A DNA stretch of 64,000 bases, taken from positions 16,604,562 to 16,668,561 of the forward strand of contig CM042089.1 in the NCBI GenBank assembly GCA_023512835.1, read 5' to 3'. This DNA comes from Taxillus chinensis. Taxonomy: Eukaryota > Streptophyta > Magnoliopsida > Santalales > Loranthaceae. This document shows, piece after piece, positions 45,276-57,460 of this stretch. A program made the translations under genes and the position numbers. The notes under the pieces were generated by a model. That model saw only the letters and a list, made by a program, of their open reading frames with translations. It ran no database searches and was not told where the DNA came from. The first letter of the stretch is position 1. Each line of letters begins with the position of its first letter.

Positions 45276-46012
45276 TGCTAGCTTCCGTGCACCAGGTGAG
45301 AGACCAGCTCGTCGGTGGCAGGCCAGCCAGGCGGGATCTAGTCGGACCCGACCCCGGGGGAGGAGGCCGGAGCGGCGGCGGACCGAGGCTGGAGGCAACC
45401 TTAGCGGGAAGCGTCCAAGTGAGTGAGCCGACCGGTGGCACGGGCCAAGGAAGGGTGTTTGCGCCGGAGGCGACATACCAGGAGGAGGCCGAGCTACCGC
45501 CCCCACCAGCTGAGGGTGGAGCAGGACCATCGGTGGTTAGAGGTACCCTCTTGATCTCCCGTACATTAGCTTCGTTCTTTTCGATACGGGTGCATCATGT
45601 TCGTTTGTTCTTGAGCTTGTAATAGACGGCTTGGGGTTAGCCTGTGTGGAGGCCGCGAGGCCCCCTAGTTGTGGAGTCTCCAGGTGGGAGGCATGATTGA
45701 GGTACGGCGAGTGTGTCGTGGGCGTGTGTTAACCATAGGCGAGGTGGAGCCGAGTTTTGACTTGCATGTGATGCCTTTGAGGACGTTCGACCTGATCTTG
45801 GGTATGGATTGGCTTATGGCTTTCCAGGCCAAGATAGATTGTTATCGGCGGCGTGTGACCTTCGTGACACCTGCAGGGACTTCTTGCACCCTGCGGGGGG
45901 AGGGGACCGTGAGGCGAGTCGGGCCGGGCCAGGTGTTGGACCGGTGGGGTGCCATTACCCACAGGTTGGCAGCCCTAACCTTTGCCGAGGAGGGTAAGGT
46001 GGAAAAGAGGGT
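45276..46012 (+). pseudogene. B protease
   Basis: Active site FDTGASCSF with DTGAS at 45583-45597, then GGMIEVRRVCRGRVLTIGEVEPSFDLHVMPLRTFDLILGMDWLMAFQAKIDCYRRRV (about 45680-45860) in a single frame. A frameshift separates the two parts. Confidence 0.9.
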
Positions 46013-47093
46013 GTGGCCCGTGTTGTGGACCAATTTCAGGATGTTTTTCCTGAAGAGTTGAGGAGTTTGCCACCTAAGAGGAGTGTGGAGTTCACCATTG
46101 AGTTAGTGCCAGGGACGGGTCCGATTTCCCAAGTAGCGTATCGTATGGGACCAGCCGAGCGAGGGAGCTGCAGAGGCAAATCGAGGAGTTGGGGGACCAA
46201 GGGTATATCGGACCAAGTACCTCACCTTGGGGTGCCCCGGTGCTCTTTGCTAAGAAGGCTGATGGCACGCTTCGTCTCGCATCGACTACGGAAAGGCGAA
46301 TTCGGTGACCGTGAAGAACAAGTACCCGTTGCCTCGGATAGATGACCTGTTTGACCGGTTGAGTGGGGCCCAGTGGTTTTCCAAGATAGATTTACGGTCG
46401 GGGTATCACCAGCTCGGGGTTAGGGAGGAGGACATCCCTAAGACGGCTTTCGGTGCGGTATGGGCATTATGAGTGGGTAGTGATGCCTTTCGGGCTCACT
46501 AATGCGCCAGCAAGTGTTCATGCATTTGATGAACCAAGTCTTTGCCCCATACTTAGACTCGTTCGTGGTGGTGTTTATCGATGATATCTTGGTGTATTCC
46601 AAGACCAAGAGGGAGCATGTGGAGCACTTGGCAACAGTGTTGCAAACCTTGAGGGACCAGCAATTGTTTGCTAAGTTTAGCAAGTGTGAGTTTTGGCCAC
46701 AGGAGGTTCACTTTCTTGGCCATGTGGTGTCACTGAGGGAGTTAGGGTAGACCCAGCCAAGATTGAGGCCGTGACATTGTGGGCGAGGCCAACCAACGTT
46801 TTTGAGATCCGTAGTTTTCTTGGTTTGACGGGGTACTATCGTCGTTTTGTAGAGGGGTTCTCCCGTTTGGCGGCTCCTATGACGGCGTTGACTAGGAAAG
46901 GAGTGAAATTTGAGTGGACGGACAAGTGCCAGCAGGCGTTTGAGACTCTCAAAACCCGTTTGACCACTGCACCTGTGTTAAGGTTGCCTAGGGATGATAT
47001 TCCATATGAGGTATCTTGTGATGCGTCCAGGGTTGGTTTGGGGTGTGTGCTTATGCGGGAGCACGGTGTGGTAGCTTATGGGTCGAGGTAGGC
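46013..47093 (+). pseudogene. B reverse transcriptase
   Basis: [43 protein letters not shown] near 46383, catalytic FIDDILVYS at 46574-46600, [22 protein letters not shown], then [22 protein letters not shown] and [15 protein letters not shown]. At least four indels (near 46160, 46280, 46450, 46735). The same regions are intact in A. Confidence 0.92.
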
Positions 47094-47388
47094 GAAGCCT
47101 TATGAGCAGAATTATCCTACTCATGACCTTGAGTTAGCGGCTGTTATCTTCGCCCTGAAGAGTTGGCAGCACTACCTCTTGGGGGAAAAGTTTGTGGTGT
47201 TCTCGGATCACAAGAGCCTTCGATACATCTTTACTCGAAGGACTTGAATTTGAGGCAAAGGAGATGGGTGGAGTATTTGCGGACCTTTGACTTTACTCTT
47301 GCCTATACCCCGGGCAAGGGTAATGTTGTGGCGATGCGTTGAGCGAGAAAAGGGAAAAGCTGAGGTGGCCGTGAGAGAGTAGAAGCCG
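47094..47388 (+). pseudogene. B RNase H
   Basis: Follows SRQ-like sequence with [33 protein letters not shown] residues (47104-47190), FSDHKSL (47200) and TYTPGKGNVV (47300-47330). Broken by a stop at 47089-47091 and further indels near 47230 and 47335. Confidence 0.85.
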
Positions 47389-47993
47389 ATGGAGCGATTG
47401 GCGACGTTACTGTGCAGCTTTGTTGCTCATGATGGTGGGACGATCCCGAGTCCTTTGGTGGTTGTGCCTGAGTTGTACCAGCCGCGTCCGGGAGGGACAG
47501 TGGGTGACATTGAGTGTGAGGTTCTCCGTGCCCGTATTGAGGCCGGGGAGCTATCCCGGGGGACCGGACGAGAGGGTCCTGAGCATGAGTTGTCATTTCA
47601 GGGGCGGTTGGTCGTGGCTTCTTCCCTCAGGGATGAGGTGATGAGGGAGTTTCACCAGTCTAGAGTTGCTGTGCATCCAGGGGGTACGAAGATGTATCAT
47701 GCGCTTCGGGCACATTTTTGGTGGCCTGGGATGAAACGCGATGTGGCTGCCTTTGTTTCGCGGTGCCTCACGTGTCAGCAGGTGAAGGCCGAGCATCGGC
47801 GGCCGGCGGGCATGTTACGGCCCTTGCCCATAGCGGAGTGGAAGTGGGACCATATAGCGATGGATTTTGTGGTCGGTCTTCCACCCACCACTGGGAGGAA
47901 GGATATGATTTGGGTAATTGTGGATCGACTCACAAAGTCGGCCCATTTCCTGGCTGTTCGCGAGCGGGACTCTATTGGGACCTTGAGTCAGCT
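47389..47993 (+). pseudogene. B integrase, part 1 (to insertion of C)
   Basis: EFHQSRVAVHPGGTKMYHALRAHFWWPGMKRDVAAFVSRCLTCQQVKAEHRR is the zinc-binding region (H, H, C, C visible). WDHIAMDFVVGLPPTTGRKDMIWVIVDRLTKSAHFLAVRERD is the start of the catalytic core. Open until C cuts in after LSQL at 47993. Confidence 0.93.
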
Positions 47994-49885
47994 TGTCACG
48001 CCCCGGATTTCCAACCCGAGGAAACCGGTACGTGACTCCCCATTCACCCACACGGAGGGCAATGGGGTTGGATTACTAGATGCCTCACAAGCAAGTCTAA
48101 CAATTGCAATAAATCAAATAAGCCACATCTTTATTTAATTCCAAAACATCAAAGGTTCACAAAACAACCAAGTCCCTGATTACAGTTCAATCCCTTAGTA
48201 CATTCTCCTCCTTGGGGTTACATAAATCATAAAAGTACATTACTGAAATGAACAATAAAGTGGAGAGGGTCTTCCACCTTGGTGTATCCACCTAACGCCT
48301 GTAAGTCCCTGGAAAAGAAGCAAACACAGTAGGAGGGGTGAGCAACCACAGCTCAGTAGGGATCAAGTCTCCCCAACCCATCCCATGTTCCTAGCATCTA
48401 CATGCCATGTGTACAAGTGCAGTGTTGTGTTACAATAATTTCAACAAACATAATAAAAACCACATCAACAATTACAACCTTCCACTGCCACAGGCTAACA
48501 CTTTATCCACAAGTGATTTAACCGCCTCTTCAGGCCAAGTGATTTAACCGCCTCTTCAGGCCAAGTGATTTAACCGCCTCTTCAGGCCAAGTGATTTAAC
48601 CGCCTCTCAGGCAAAGTTGTTTAACCGCCTCTTCAGGCCAGATACCACAGTCAAGCACACCACACACAATGGTCACTCAAGCATACAACCAAACACTTGG
48701 TGTGCACCCATTCACAAGCGCACAAACCCAGCCATTCAGGCCATAGAGCAAACATCCAGCATACATACATACACTAAACCACAAGTCCAGTCACCCGGAC
48801 ATAATACCAAACACATAATGGGCATACACACACGGCTAAGTTCACACGGGCATTTCATCAAACATGTAGCGGGCATGTCATACAGGCATTTTATCAAACA
48901 CTTTTCATGCATCACACAAACACCAAAAACACCAAAATCGCCATTGAAGGCCAACATTCATATAGGAGGTCACACCTATATGAATTTACATATAAATAAT
49001 ATAACAGATATAACTCATATTGCCTTCTAGGACCCTAGGACGAGAGGAGGATTTAGGAAGAACAGAATCCCTACCTTAAAACAGATCTTCCTTGCTCCCG
49101 CTAAACGCCGTCCACCCACGAGACTCCGACCACCCACGCAAGACGCCCGGCAGCAACGAGGAGCTCTCCTTCCCACTCTCTCTCTCCCTGCGACGGCTGG
49201 TGGAGCAACAAACCCTAACCCTAAAACAGAGAGGCTTCTCCTCCTTATATAGACAACACAACATCAAAACGACGTAGTTTTGATTAAGTGAATCCCAGTA
49301 TCAAAACGACGTAGTTTTGATTACACAAGTTACAACCTTTCCGCATCCATACACACCAAAATACTCACTATTCCAACCTGGTCCTTTGGGAAAAGATGAT
49401 TAGAATAACAAAACTAAGGTCACCATGCAAAAATACACCTGCACGCCAATTTGCACGCCAATTCCCCAATTGGCGTGCGGCTCCAAATGCACTCAAACTT
49501 CACCACAAGTCTCCTTGCATCTTGTAGAGGCCTGAGGAGCAAAAATATGCTTGCACGTGAAATGGGTGAATTCACGTTCAGCTCCAAATGCTCTGAAATT
49601 TCTGTGGTAGATAGAGGACCTCATTTTAAGAAACTTTTGTTCTTGCACGCCAATTGTTTGAGGCCATCTACCCTATCAAAAGTGAGCTCCAAGATCAGCC
49701 AAAACAGCTTAAAACCGCCTGTATACGCATAGCATCTTCCTAGGGCATAAAGGTACGTTACCACTTGTCACATGCACCTCCCAAAAGTCCCCTCTTGGGC
49801 TCATCTCTTACCTCACACTTGTGCACCAACATCCAAGGTGTTTGTGGTTAACTTCTTACACATGGGTTACACACGGGTCATTACA
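47994..49885 (-). repeat. C 3' LTR
   Basis: 1892 bp; on the minus strand TGTAATGACCCGTG...GGCGTGACA. The first ~100 bp compared with the other LTR differ at two positions. U3 part 49440-49745 is shared with E1/E2; palindromes at 49263-49322; TATA complement TTATATA at 49245-49251. Confidence 0.95.
48511..48640 (-). repeat. 26 bp minisatellite in C 3' LTR, five units
   Basis: Core AACCGCCTCTTCAGGCC; unit order identical to the other LTR of C. Confidence 0.9.
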
Positions 49886-50320
49886 TCCTCTCCCCCTTAA
49901 AACTTTTCGTCCTCGAAAAGAAATGACGTACGAGGAAAACAAACACAAGCTACCCATTTGCCACCCGGCAAGCCACAACACCCAAATGGGTCATACACCG
50001 CGCACAAAGACATAACAAAGACATAACAAGGTACCACCATAATCCATAACCACATGCCTCACAATAATGCATATAACACATATCCGCATGTCGCAAATAC
50101 ACATCTCAAAACACATCACAATGAAGAACACATGTCTAAAAGACAAAACCAATACACCAAATCATACACAACTAATACAAGAAAACACATCACAAATCCT
50201 TGGCCAACAGCCACCAACAGCCCACCTCCCACTCTTAAGGTTGTTGGGTCCTCGAACAACGCTGGGTGTTGCTCACGCATCATGGACTCACATTCCATGT
50301 CTCCGCTGCAGGACGTGTCG
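49886..50320 (-). other. C remnant of chromovirus 3' end
   Basis: Next to the LTR: purine tract complement TCCTCTCCCCCTTAAAA and the inverted pair TTTTCGTCCTCGAAAA, as in A and B. At 50240-50310 the minus strand still encodes the end of the chromodomain (MMREQHPALFEDPTT), followed by the second purine-tract module. This shows C derives from an autonomous element like A or B. Confidence 0.8.
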
Positions 50321-53154
50321 GCCCCTAAAAGACAACACACCTTCCAAAATGCACATGCTGAGGCACATCGCCCACAACCATTCACATACCCGCGACCGAA
50401 GATATCACACCATAACACACATGAAGGCACGTACCCACAGACCCAATACAACACAGCATGATAGGGAAACACATATTCGAATCTCACAAACAACCATTGT
50501 TCTCCTCACCTAACACATGTCACAAGTATTCACATGTCACGACATTAGAGAAGACATATACGCCCGTTACCAACATGTTTAACAGTCACATAGGTCACGA
50601 GCAACTCACATCATAAACACCACCACAAGGAACAACTCACAAACAAAACACTACTACACGTTTAACTTTCCACGGCCCATTCACCAACATCATACAACTC
50701 ATCCGCAGGGAGTGTCCTCACAACCTTCCCACCGTTGGACTTTTCGTCCCCGAAAAGAGAAATCAAGTAGTAAACTTCACGAGAAGATCAAAGCAACATA
50801 TAACACCCAGGAGCACAACCAAAACTAGAGCTTGGCCAATTAGCGTGCTAACAACAACTCATGTGAGCAAGTCTGACAACAGTGAGGTCGAGAAACCTCC
50901 CACAGAGTCGCTAGGACCCCGACAACCGAACAAGGCCAACACCATAAGCCTATGCATGAAGTATCCATTCGCTAGAATTCATATGATTAAACGAGAAGTC
51001 ACGACATCGACATAGCAGGGTACTCGGCGTTAGACGCCTACTCGTGTCACAATAGGACCAACACTCCACAATGTAAAATACCTAATAATGACACCACTGA
51101 GATTTGATGTCAACGGACACCAACAATTTACAACGCAGCCACACTCCATATGTAGACCTTACCCTGACAGCAAACACAAAGAGGTCACAAGGAAACACAA
51201 ACAATCAAGAGAAAAGCATTATGCAAACCACAATCACAAGTCCCACACAGGGATATCACCACAAGAAGACTTGCATCACAACTGAAACCGCCTCACTCTA
51301 TAGCGATACACGCAATAACGAACCCAACCAATGTCAAAGGGAACTCAAGATGACTTACAATCCAGGACACAACTACGACAGGATGAAGTTTGCTCTCCAC
51401 CAGCCGGTCACGATCAACAAGACGCCCAACGGAGTCCAAGGAGTAACTCAAAACAACAAATGCGGTACCATACACAACCACAACGAAGACCAAAATCCAC
51501 CATCCGGCTATCACCTGTCACCGACCGTGAGGATCGACTAAAAGAAGTCCGTGAACCAGAACACTACACTATAACGCCTCTCGGACACTTCGTGCTAGCA
51601 TCCTTGATCACGGTTAAATAGGTATCCACTAAGGTCCCACAACTGCATACTAACCGAGGCGTACACTACGGCCCAAGTGTTAACGCCTTTCCGAGTCGGC
51701 AACCACCAAACGCAATGAAGTGGAACTTATCCTCCGACATCGGTGAAGTATAACTAACACGCCTCTCTCTCTCGACCAGGAAAAATCCTCCCACCGGCAA
51801 CAAGACAATTGATCCCTCCGTGTCGCCATTCACAAGTCACCAGGAAGTTCTTTGCCTCTATGACATACTCCACCTCATGGCCTACCAACTCCCCTATACC
51901 AACCATCGCGTTCCATCTCGATACACCAACAAAAGTCTCAAATACACCAACACCTTGATGGCATGAACCATCTCACTTACCGTGTGATACTACACATGAA
52001 AGGTTTTCGAGGAGAACAGAATATAGATCATCCGCTACCACCACCGCTCCAAAACATACACCCTTGTGATATCCGCCCGACATAAATCTCTCCCCAGGGA
52101 GTAGCACTAATACCCCTTTTAAGCAAAAACTGCCGACTGACTCATAAATAACACTAATACCCTTTTCTTAGCTTATCAACACTTTAAGATTAAACATCAC
52201 ACCAGATAAGGAATAATATGCATAACATCACATCTAACACTTTTCTTCATCCCCACACCACAGTTAATATGCCACTACACCACGCCTCATCCTCCTCTAC
52301 ACATATGTGTCACAACACCCACACATAGCAACTCGCTTATATGCCTTTACCGCAGATGCAACACATACAACAACACAATACCACATTTTTCAAAGACACA
52401 AGCAATGAAACACAAAACACCTGACAAGTAGAACACACCAGCCTTACACCTTTTCTCCTCCTCTAAGCCTACTTCCCACAAGATACAAATCAAAGGAATG
52501 GCCTTACCATGCCAAAGTACACCCTCCGCCCCTAGAGAAAGATAGCCCGAACAAGGCCTGCCAAATCTCACTTGCTTACCTCTTTTTACCAACTTGATGC
52601 ACTGGGCATAACCCTCAAAACCCACTCATAGCCGCTAGTTCAATTCTAGAACACCGCATATTTCATACATGCACAAACTGGTTTCACAACATATCTGTTT
52701 TACATTACTCGGTGTTTTCGACACACCATAAGCACGACACATGGCTACTGCTTGGCCATCTGAGAACCCATAACACCTATATAATCACTCATCAAGAACT
52801 AGCAATGACCACCCTAGCCAACAAGTCAACACCTCATGGACCCAAGGAGCAGCTATACTAGCTGTGTTTTCCTCCTTCAACCACAACACTTGGAAAGGTA
52901 ACCGTAGGAATATCCCTTTCATGTAGTATTCCAACACATACCTCTATCCGCATAAAAAACACATTTCTATTACTCAAGGTTGCCAAGGAGGGGTCACACA
53001 ACAACCCACAAGCCATCACCTCACACCTCAAGCTCTACTAGCTAGCCAGTCTGAATTTCCTCCCACTAGAAAAAAAAGGTTGCCTACAAGATTTGGTTAC
53101 TTTGATTATCCACAGGTGCCAAAATTAAATATCACTCACTTATAAAATCAACAC

Positions 53155-53192
<38 letters not shown>

Positions 53193-53267
53193 TAGTTACG
53201 CATTATCCTTCCAAATGTTATAAATATATATCTCCTAATAGGTCACCCCCCACATCCATTCGAAATG
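50321..53267. other. C unrecognised internal segment
   Basis: About 2.9 kb with no conserved retroelement domain and no long frame on either strand. A further copy of the inverted pair (CTTTTCGTCCCCGAAAAG) lies near 50741. The segment is A/C-rich on the plus strand. An (AT)n run is at 53157-53188. Origin unknown; it takes the place of pol. Confidence 0.5.
53157..53188. repeat. (AT)n microsatellite
   Basis: Sixteen AT units. Confidence 0.97.
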
Positions 53268-53825
53268 CTAACTCAAACGGGACACGATAGGGTCCACCCA
53301 GCCCTCACATAAACTAGTACGAGATTCAACCGACAACCTACCAAAAAGGGGCACGATACCACCAGGTGAATTTCTGTCTTGCTCTTCCACTGGCCTCACT
53401 AGGTAGTCCTCCTGCCTCCAAATCGGGACTCGGCGTTGAGCTTTACCCCTAGCTCGCTGAGCCAGTCCCCTAGCATCACTCCCGGCCTTACTAAAACAGA
53501 CTGTACGAAGACGTCCTGCTTTTCCACAGAGGTAACACCGGTACTGCTCCTTGGCACACTCTCTGTTCCAGTGCCCCGGTTGTCCATAACAAGCGCAATC
53601 TTTTGAGAAACAGGACTCAAACGGGAGTATGAGGGCTGACAGCTCTCGGCGTACCTCGCTCCTGATCAATTGTCGAATCGTATCCCTCACCTCTGGAATA
53701 AGCGAGCTCAAGACGCCAACCTCTGCCGTGATTAGTCTATCACCTTCAGCCTGTAGCTCTCTCACTTGCCCAACCTGGGTCGCGGCCTCCTCAATAATCG
53801 CACGGCTTATAGTTTCCAAAAACAT
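53268..53825 (-). pseudogene. C shortened gag-like frame with zinc knuckles
   Basis: 186 codons starting MFLETISRAIIEEAATQVG. The N-terminal helix LIPEVRDTIRQLIRSEVRREL corresponds to the charged region at the start of B's gag. It then goes directly to two CCHC knuckles: CACYGQPGHWNREC complete, and CYLCGKAGRLRTVC with Arg for the His. The capsid core present in B is missing. It may be an internally deleted Gag, or a chance-preserved remnant; the frame is open and the start plausible. Confidence 0.68.
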
Positions 53826-54638
53826 TGGTTAAGCGAAAAGGTAATGCTCCAGATTAACACTAAATGATCTCAACAATTGCGAGACCACTACCAACTAAGT
53901 AGCTTAAGCTATAACACGCATTATTACCACACAAATTTACAAATTTACCAAACAAATTTCACAGACTATACAAATTTACACTCCATCGCATTGCTCATAA
54001 CCTTGTTTATTGCACACCATGCCAAACAAATCACATGCTCAATCAGTCACAGAACACCAACATTATTACATATTTTAATGTATTTATTTATTTATTTATT
54101 TCTTGATTAGTATTATTTTGTTAACAATTCACATTTCACATGCTTCACGTTCACAAGCACTCAGTTTCAATACCACAAATTCTTTTCCATGTCTTCATGC
54201 TCGAACCATCACAAAATTTCAGAGTGGCACAATTGACACTTTATCACGTTCAAACCATTTCTCCATGCAATTACACACACCGCACACATTTCGGTTCTCA
54301 TTAAACCACATTGCACAAACAAGAATTCCACAAGCACACAAACTCAAGTTGTCACAAAATCGAGTTAATCGAGTTGCCTGATTAAAACATGTTCTTCATA
54401 TTTTCTCTCACATGCTTTATCTCGGTTACCCACACAATCACACAAAGACAACAAATGCAACTAGTGCCCTAATGCCAATGCATGCAAATCCTATCACAAG
54501 ACTGGACTACCCTAAGCACACCTTGGAGGCTCAAAGAGGACCATGTTGATCAGGCATGTCCCTCCAGGCTCCTCCAAAGGACTCAAGATAACCAAGTCCG
54601 CCCACTACCCTAGGCCAACTAGACCATGCTCGATACCA
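53826..54638 (-). other. C leader and primer binding site
   Basis: Primer-site complement GCTCGATACCA at 54628-54638, i.e. TGGTATCGAGC, lacking one base of the usual TGGTATCAGAGC. The next ~200 bp match B's leader; the rest (53826-54430) is AT-rich with TTTA/ATTT repeats near 54080 and without frames. Confidence 0.8.
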
Positions 54639-55158
54639 TATTGTCACGCCCCGGATTTCCAACCCGAGGAAACCGGTGCGTGACTCCCCATTCACCCACA
54701 CGGAGGGCAATGGGGTTGGATTACTGGATGCCTCACAAGCAAGTCTAACAATTGCAATAAATCAAATAAGCCACATCTTTATTTAATTCCAAAACATCAA
54801 AGGTTCACAAAACAACCAAGTCCCTGATTACAGTTCAATCCCTTAGTACATTCTCCTCCTTGGGGTTACATAAATCATAAAAGTACATTACTGAAATGAA
54901 CAATAAAGTGGAGAGGGTCTTCCACCTTGGTGTATCCACCTAACGCCTGTAAGTCCCTGGAAAAGAAGCAAACACAGTAGGAGGGGTGAGCAACCACAGC
55001 TCAGTAGGGATCAAGTCTCCCCAACCCATCCCATGTTCCTAGCATCTACATGCCATGTGTACAAGTGCAGTGTTGTGTTACAATAATTTCAACAAACATA
55101 ATAAAAACCACATCAACAATTACAACCTTCCACTGCCACAGGCTAACACTTTATCCAC

Positions 55159-55288
55159 AAGTGATTTAACCGCCTCTTCAGGCCAAGTGATTTAACCGCC
55201 TCTTCAGGCCAAGTGATTTAACCGCCTCTTCAGGCCAAGTGATTTAACCGCCTCTCAGGCAAAGTTGTTTAACCGCCTCTTCAGGCCA
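55159..55288 (-). repeat. 26 bp minisatellite in C 5' LTR, five units
   Basis: Same unit order as in the 3' LTR of C. Confidence 0.9.
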
Positions 55289-55895
55289 GATACCACAGTC
55301 AAGCACACCACACACAATGGTCACTCAAGCATACAACCAAACACTTGGTGTGCACCCGTTCACAAGCGCACAAACCCAGCCATTCAGGCCATAGAGCAAA
55401 CATCCAAGATACATACATACACTAAACCACAAGTCCAGCCACCCGGACATAATACCAAACACATAATGGGCATACACACACAGCTAAGTTCACACAGGCA
55501 TTTCATCAAACATGTAGCAGGCATGTCATACAGGCATTTTATCAAACACTTTTCATGCATCACACAAACACCAGAAACACCAAAATCGCCATTGAAGGCC
55601 AACATTCATATAGGAGGTCACACCTATATGAATTTACATATAAATAATATAACAGATATAACTCATATTCTGCCCTAGGACCCTAGGACGAGAGGAGGAT
55701 TTAGGAAGAACCGAATCCCTACCTTAAAACAGATCTTCCTTGCTCCCGCGCTAAACGCCGTCCACCCACGAGACTCCGACCACCCACGCAAGACGCCCAG
55801 GCGGCAACGAGGAGCTCTCCTTCCCACTCTCTCTCTCCCTGCGACGGCCGGTGGAGCAACAAACCCTAACCCTAAAACAGAGAGGCTTCTCCTCC

Positions 55896-56395
55896 TTATA
55901 TAGACAACACAACATCAAAACGACGTAGTTTTGATTAAGTGAATCCCGGATCAAAACGACGTAGTTTTGATTACACAAGTTACAACCTTTCCGCATCCAT
56001 ACACACCAAAATACTCACTATTCCAACCTGGTCCTTTGGGAAAAGATGATTAGAATAACAAAACTAAGGTCACCATGCAAAAATACACCTGCACGCCAAT
56101 TTGCACGCCAATTCCCCAATTGGCGTGCAGCTCCAAATGCACTCAAACTTCGCCACAAGTCTCCTTGCATCTTGTAGAGGCCTGAGGAGCAAAAATATGC
56201 TTGCACGTGAAATGGGTGAATTCACGTTCAGCTCCAAATGCTCTGAAATTTCTGTGGTAGATAGAGGACCTCATTTTAAGAAACTTTTGTTCTTGCACGC
56301 CAATTGTTTGAGGCCATCTACCCTATCAAAAGTGAGCTCCAAGATCAGCCAAAACACTTAAAACCGCCTGTATACGCATAAGATCTTCCTAGGGC
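55896..56395 (-). promoter_or_regulatory. C U3 promoter block
   Basis: TATA complement TTATATA at 55896-55902, two palindromes with arms ATCAAAAC/GTTTTGAT around GACGTA (55914-55935 and 55950-55971), and the CACG-rich block 56090-56395. In C several CACGTG sites have become CACGCC (inverted pair CACGCCAATT/AATTGGCGTG near 56104-56128). Confidence 0.65.
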
Positions 56396-56539
56396 ATAAA
56401 GGTACGTTACCACTTGTCACATGCACCTCCCAAAAGTCCCCTCTTGGGCTCATCTCTTACCTCACACTTGTGCACCAACATCCAAGGTGTTTGTGGTTAA
56501 CTTCTTACACATGGGTTACACACGGGTCATTACACAGCT

Positions 56540-57460
56540 GTACATGAACGAGATTGTGAGACTGCATGGCGTACCCTCATCGGTTGTCTCAGACCGGGAT
56601 CCGAGGTTCACTTCTCGTTTCTGGGCAGGTTTGCAGGAGGCTATAGGGACCAAGCTTCACCTGAGTACAGCCTTTCACCCTGAGACCGACGGTCGGGACC
56701 GAGCGGACGAATCGGACCATGGAGGACATGTTGAGGGCTTGTGTGCTAGATTTTGGGGGTTCGTGGGCAACTCACCTTCCTTTGGTGGAGTTTGCCTACA
56801 ACAACGATTATCGGGCATCCATTGGGATGGCTCCTTTTGAGGCGTTGTATGGACGGCCGTGTCGATCCCCTTTGTGTTGGACCGAGGTGGGGGAGACGGC
56901 TCTCTTGGGACCGCAGTTGGTTCAAGAGGCTACCGAGAAGGTCAAGTTGATTCGTCGGCGTTTGTTGTCCGCTCGAGTCGGCGAAAATCTTATGCGGATC
57001 GGCGACGACGACCTTTGGAGTTTTTTGTTGGTGATCATGTGTTCCTTCGTGTCTCTCCACGTCGTGGACATCGACGGTTTGGGCGAGGTTCCAAGCTATC
57101 TCCGCGGTTTATTGGTCCTTTTGAGATTCTGGATCGTGTAGGGCTGTGGCCTACCGGTTAGCGTTACCACCGCGGGCGAGTCGAGTTCACAACGTGTTTC
57201 ACGTGTCCCGATTGCGGAAGTATCACCCTGACCCCACTCATGTGATTGATTGGGGGAAGTTGGACATTGAGGATGACATGTCCGTCATTGAGGCCCCTAT
57301 CCGTATCCTAGATCGGCGAGAGAAGCTATTGCATGGTCGTGCTATTCCTTTGGTTCGCGTGCTGTGGCAACACCGTGGTATTGAGGAGGAGACATGGGAA
57401 CGTGAGTCCGTGATGCGTGAGCAACACCCGACTTGTTCGAGGACGAACAATCTTAAGCGT
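56540..57460 (+). pseudogene. B integrase, part 2, and chromodomain
   Basis: Resumes [28 protein letters not shown] (second catalytic Asp), then [15 protein letters not shown] where the Glu helix has a frameshift, [24 protein letters not shown], the C-terminal [15 protein letters not shown], and from 57146 a chromodomain with [35 protein letters not shown]. Frameshifts near 56700, 56990, 57145 and 57430. Confidence 0.92.

Larger units (their letters stand above)
47994..56534 (-). mobile_element. C: non-autonomous chromovirus derivative without pol
   Basis: 8541 bp with two ~1.89 kb LTRs (47994-49885, 54642-56534) and the target duplication CAGCT (47989-47993, 56535-56539) in B's integrase. 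The internal 4.76 kb has primer site and leader, a short gag-like frame, ~2.9 kb of unrecognised sequence, the last codons of a chromodomain, and the purine tract. Protease, RT, RNase H and integrase are absent. LTRs are nearly identical to each other, so it moved recently, presumably using enzymes of a relative. Confidence 0.93.
54642..56534 (-). repeat. C 5' LTR
   Basis: 1893 bp, near-identical to 47994-49885. Followed by CAGCT at 56535-56539. Confidence 0.95.

Noticed and set aside
48617..49030. 137-codon His/Thr-rich frame in C LTRs (also 55265-55678)
   Set aside because: Falls entirely in LTR minisatellite and flanking degenerate repeats, present twice because LTRs are.
50067..51621. 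Several overlapping frames of 75-150 codons in C
   Set aside because: No start/stop logic, low-complexity His/Thr/Asn translation from A/C-rich DNA, no domain recognised.
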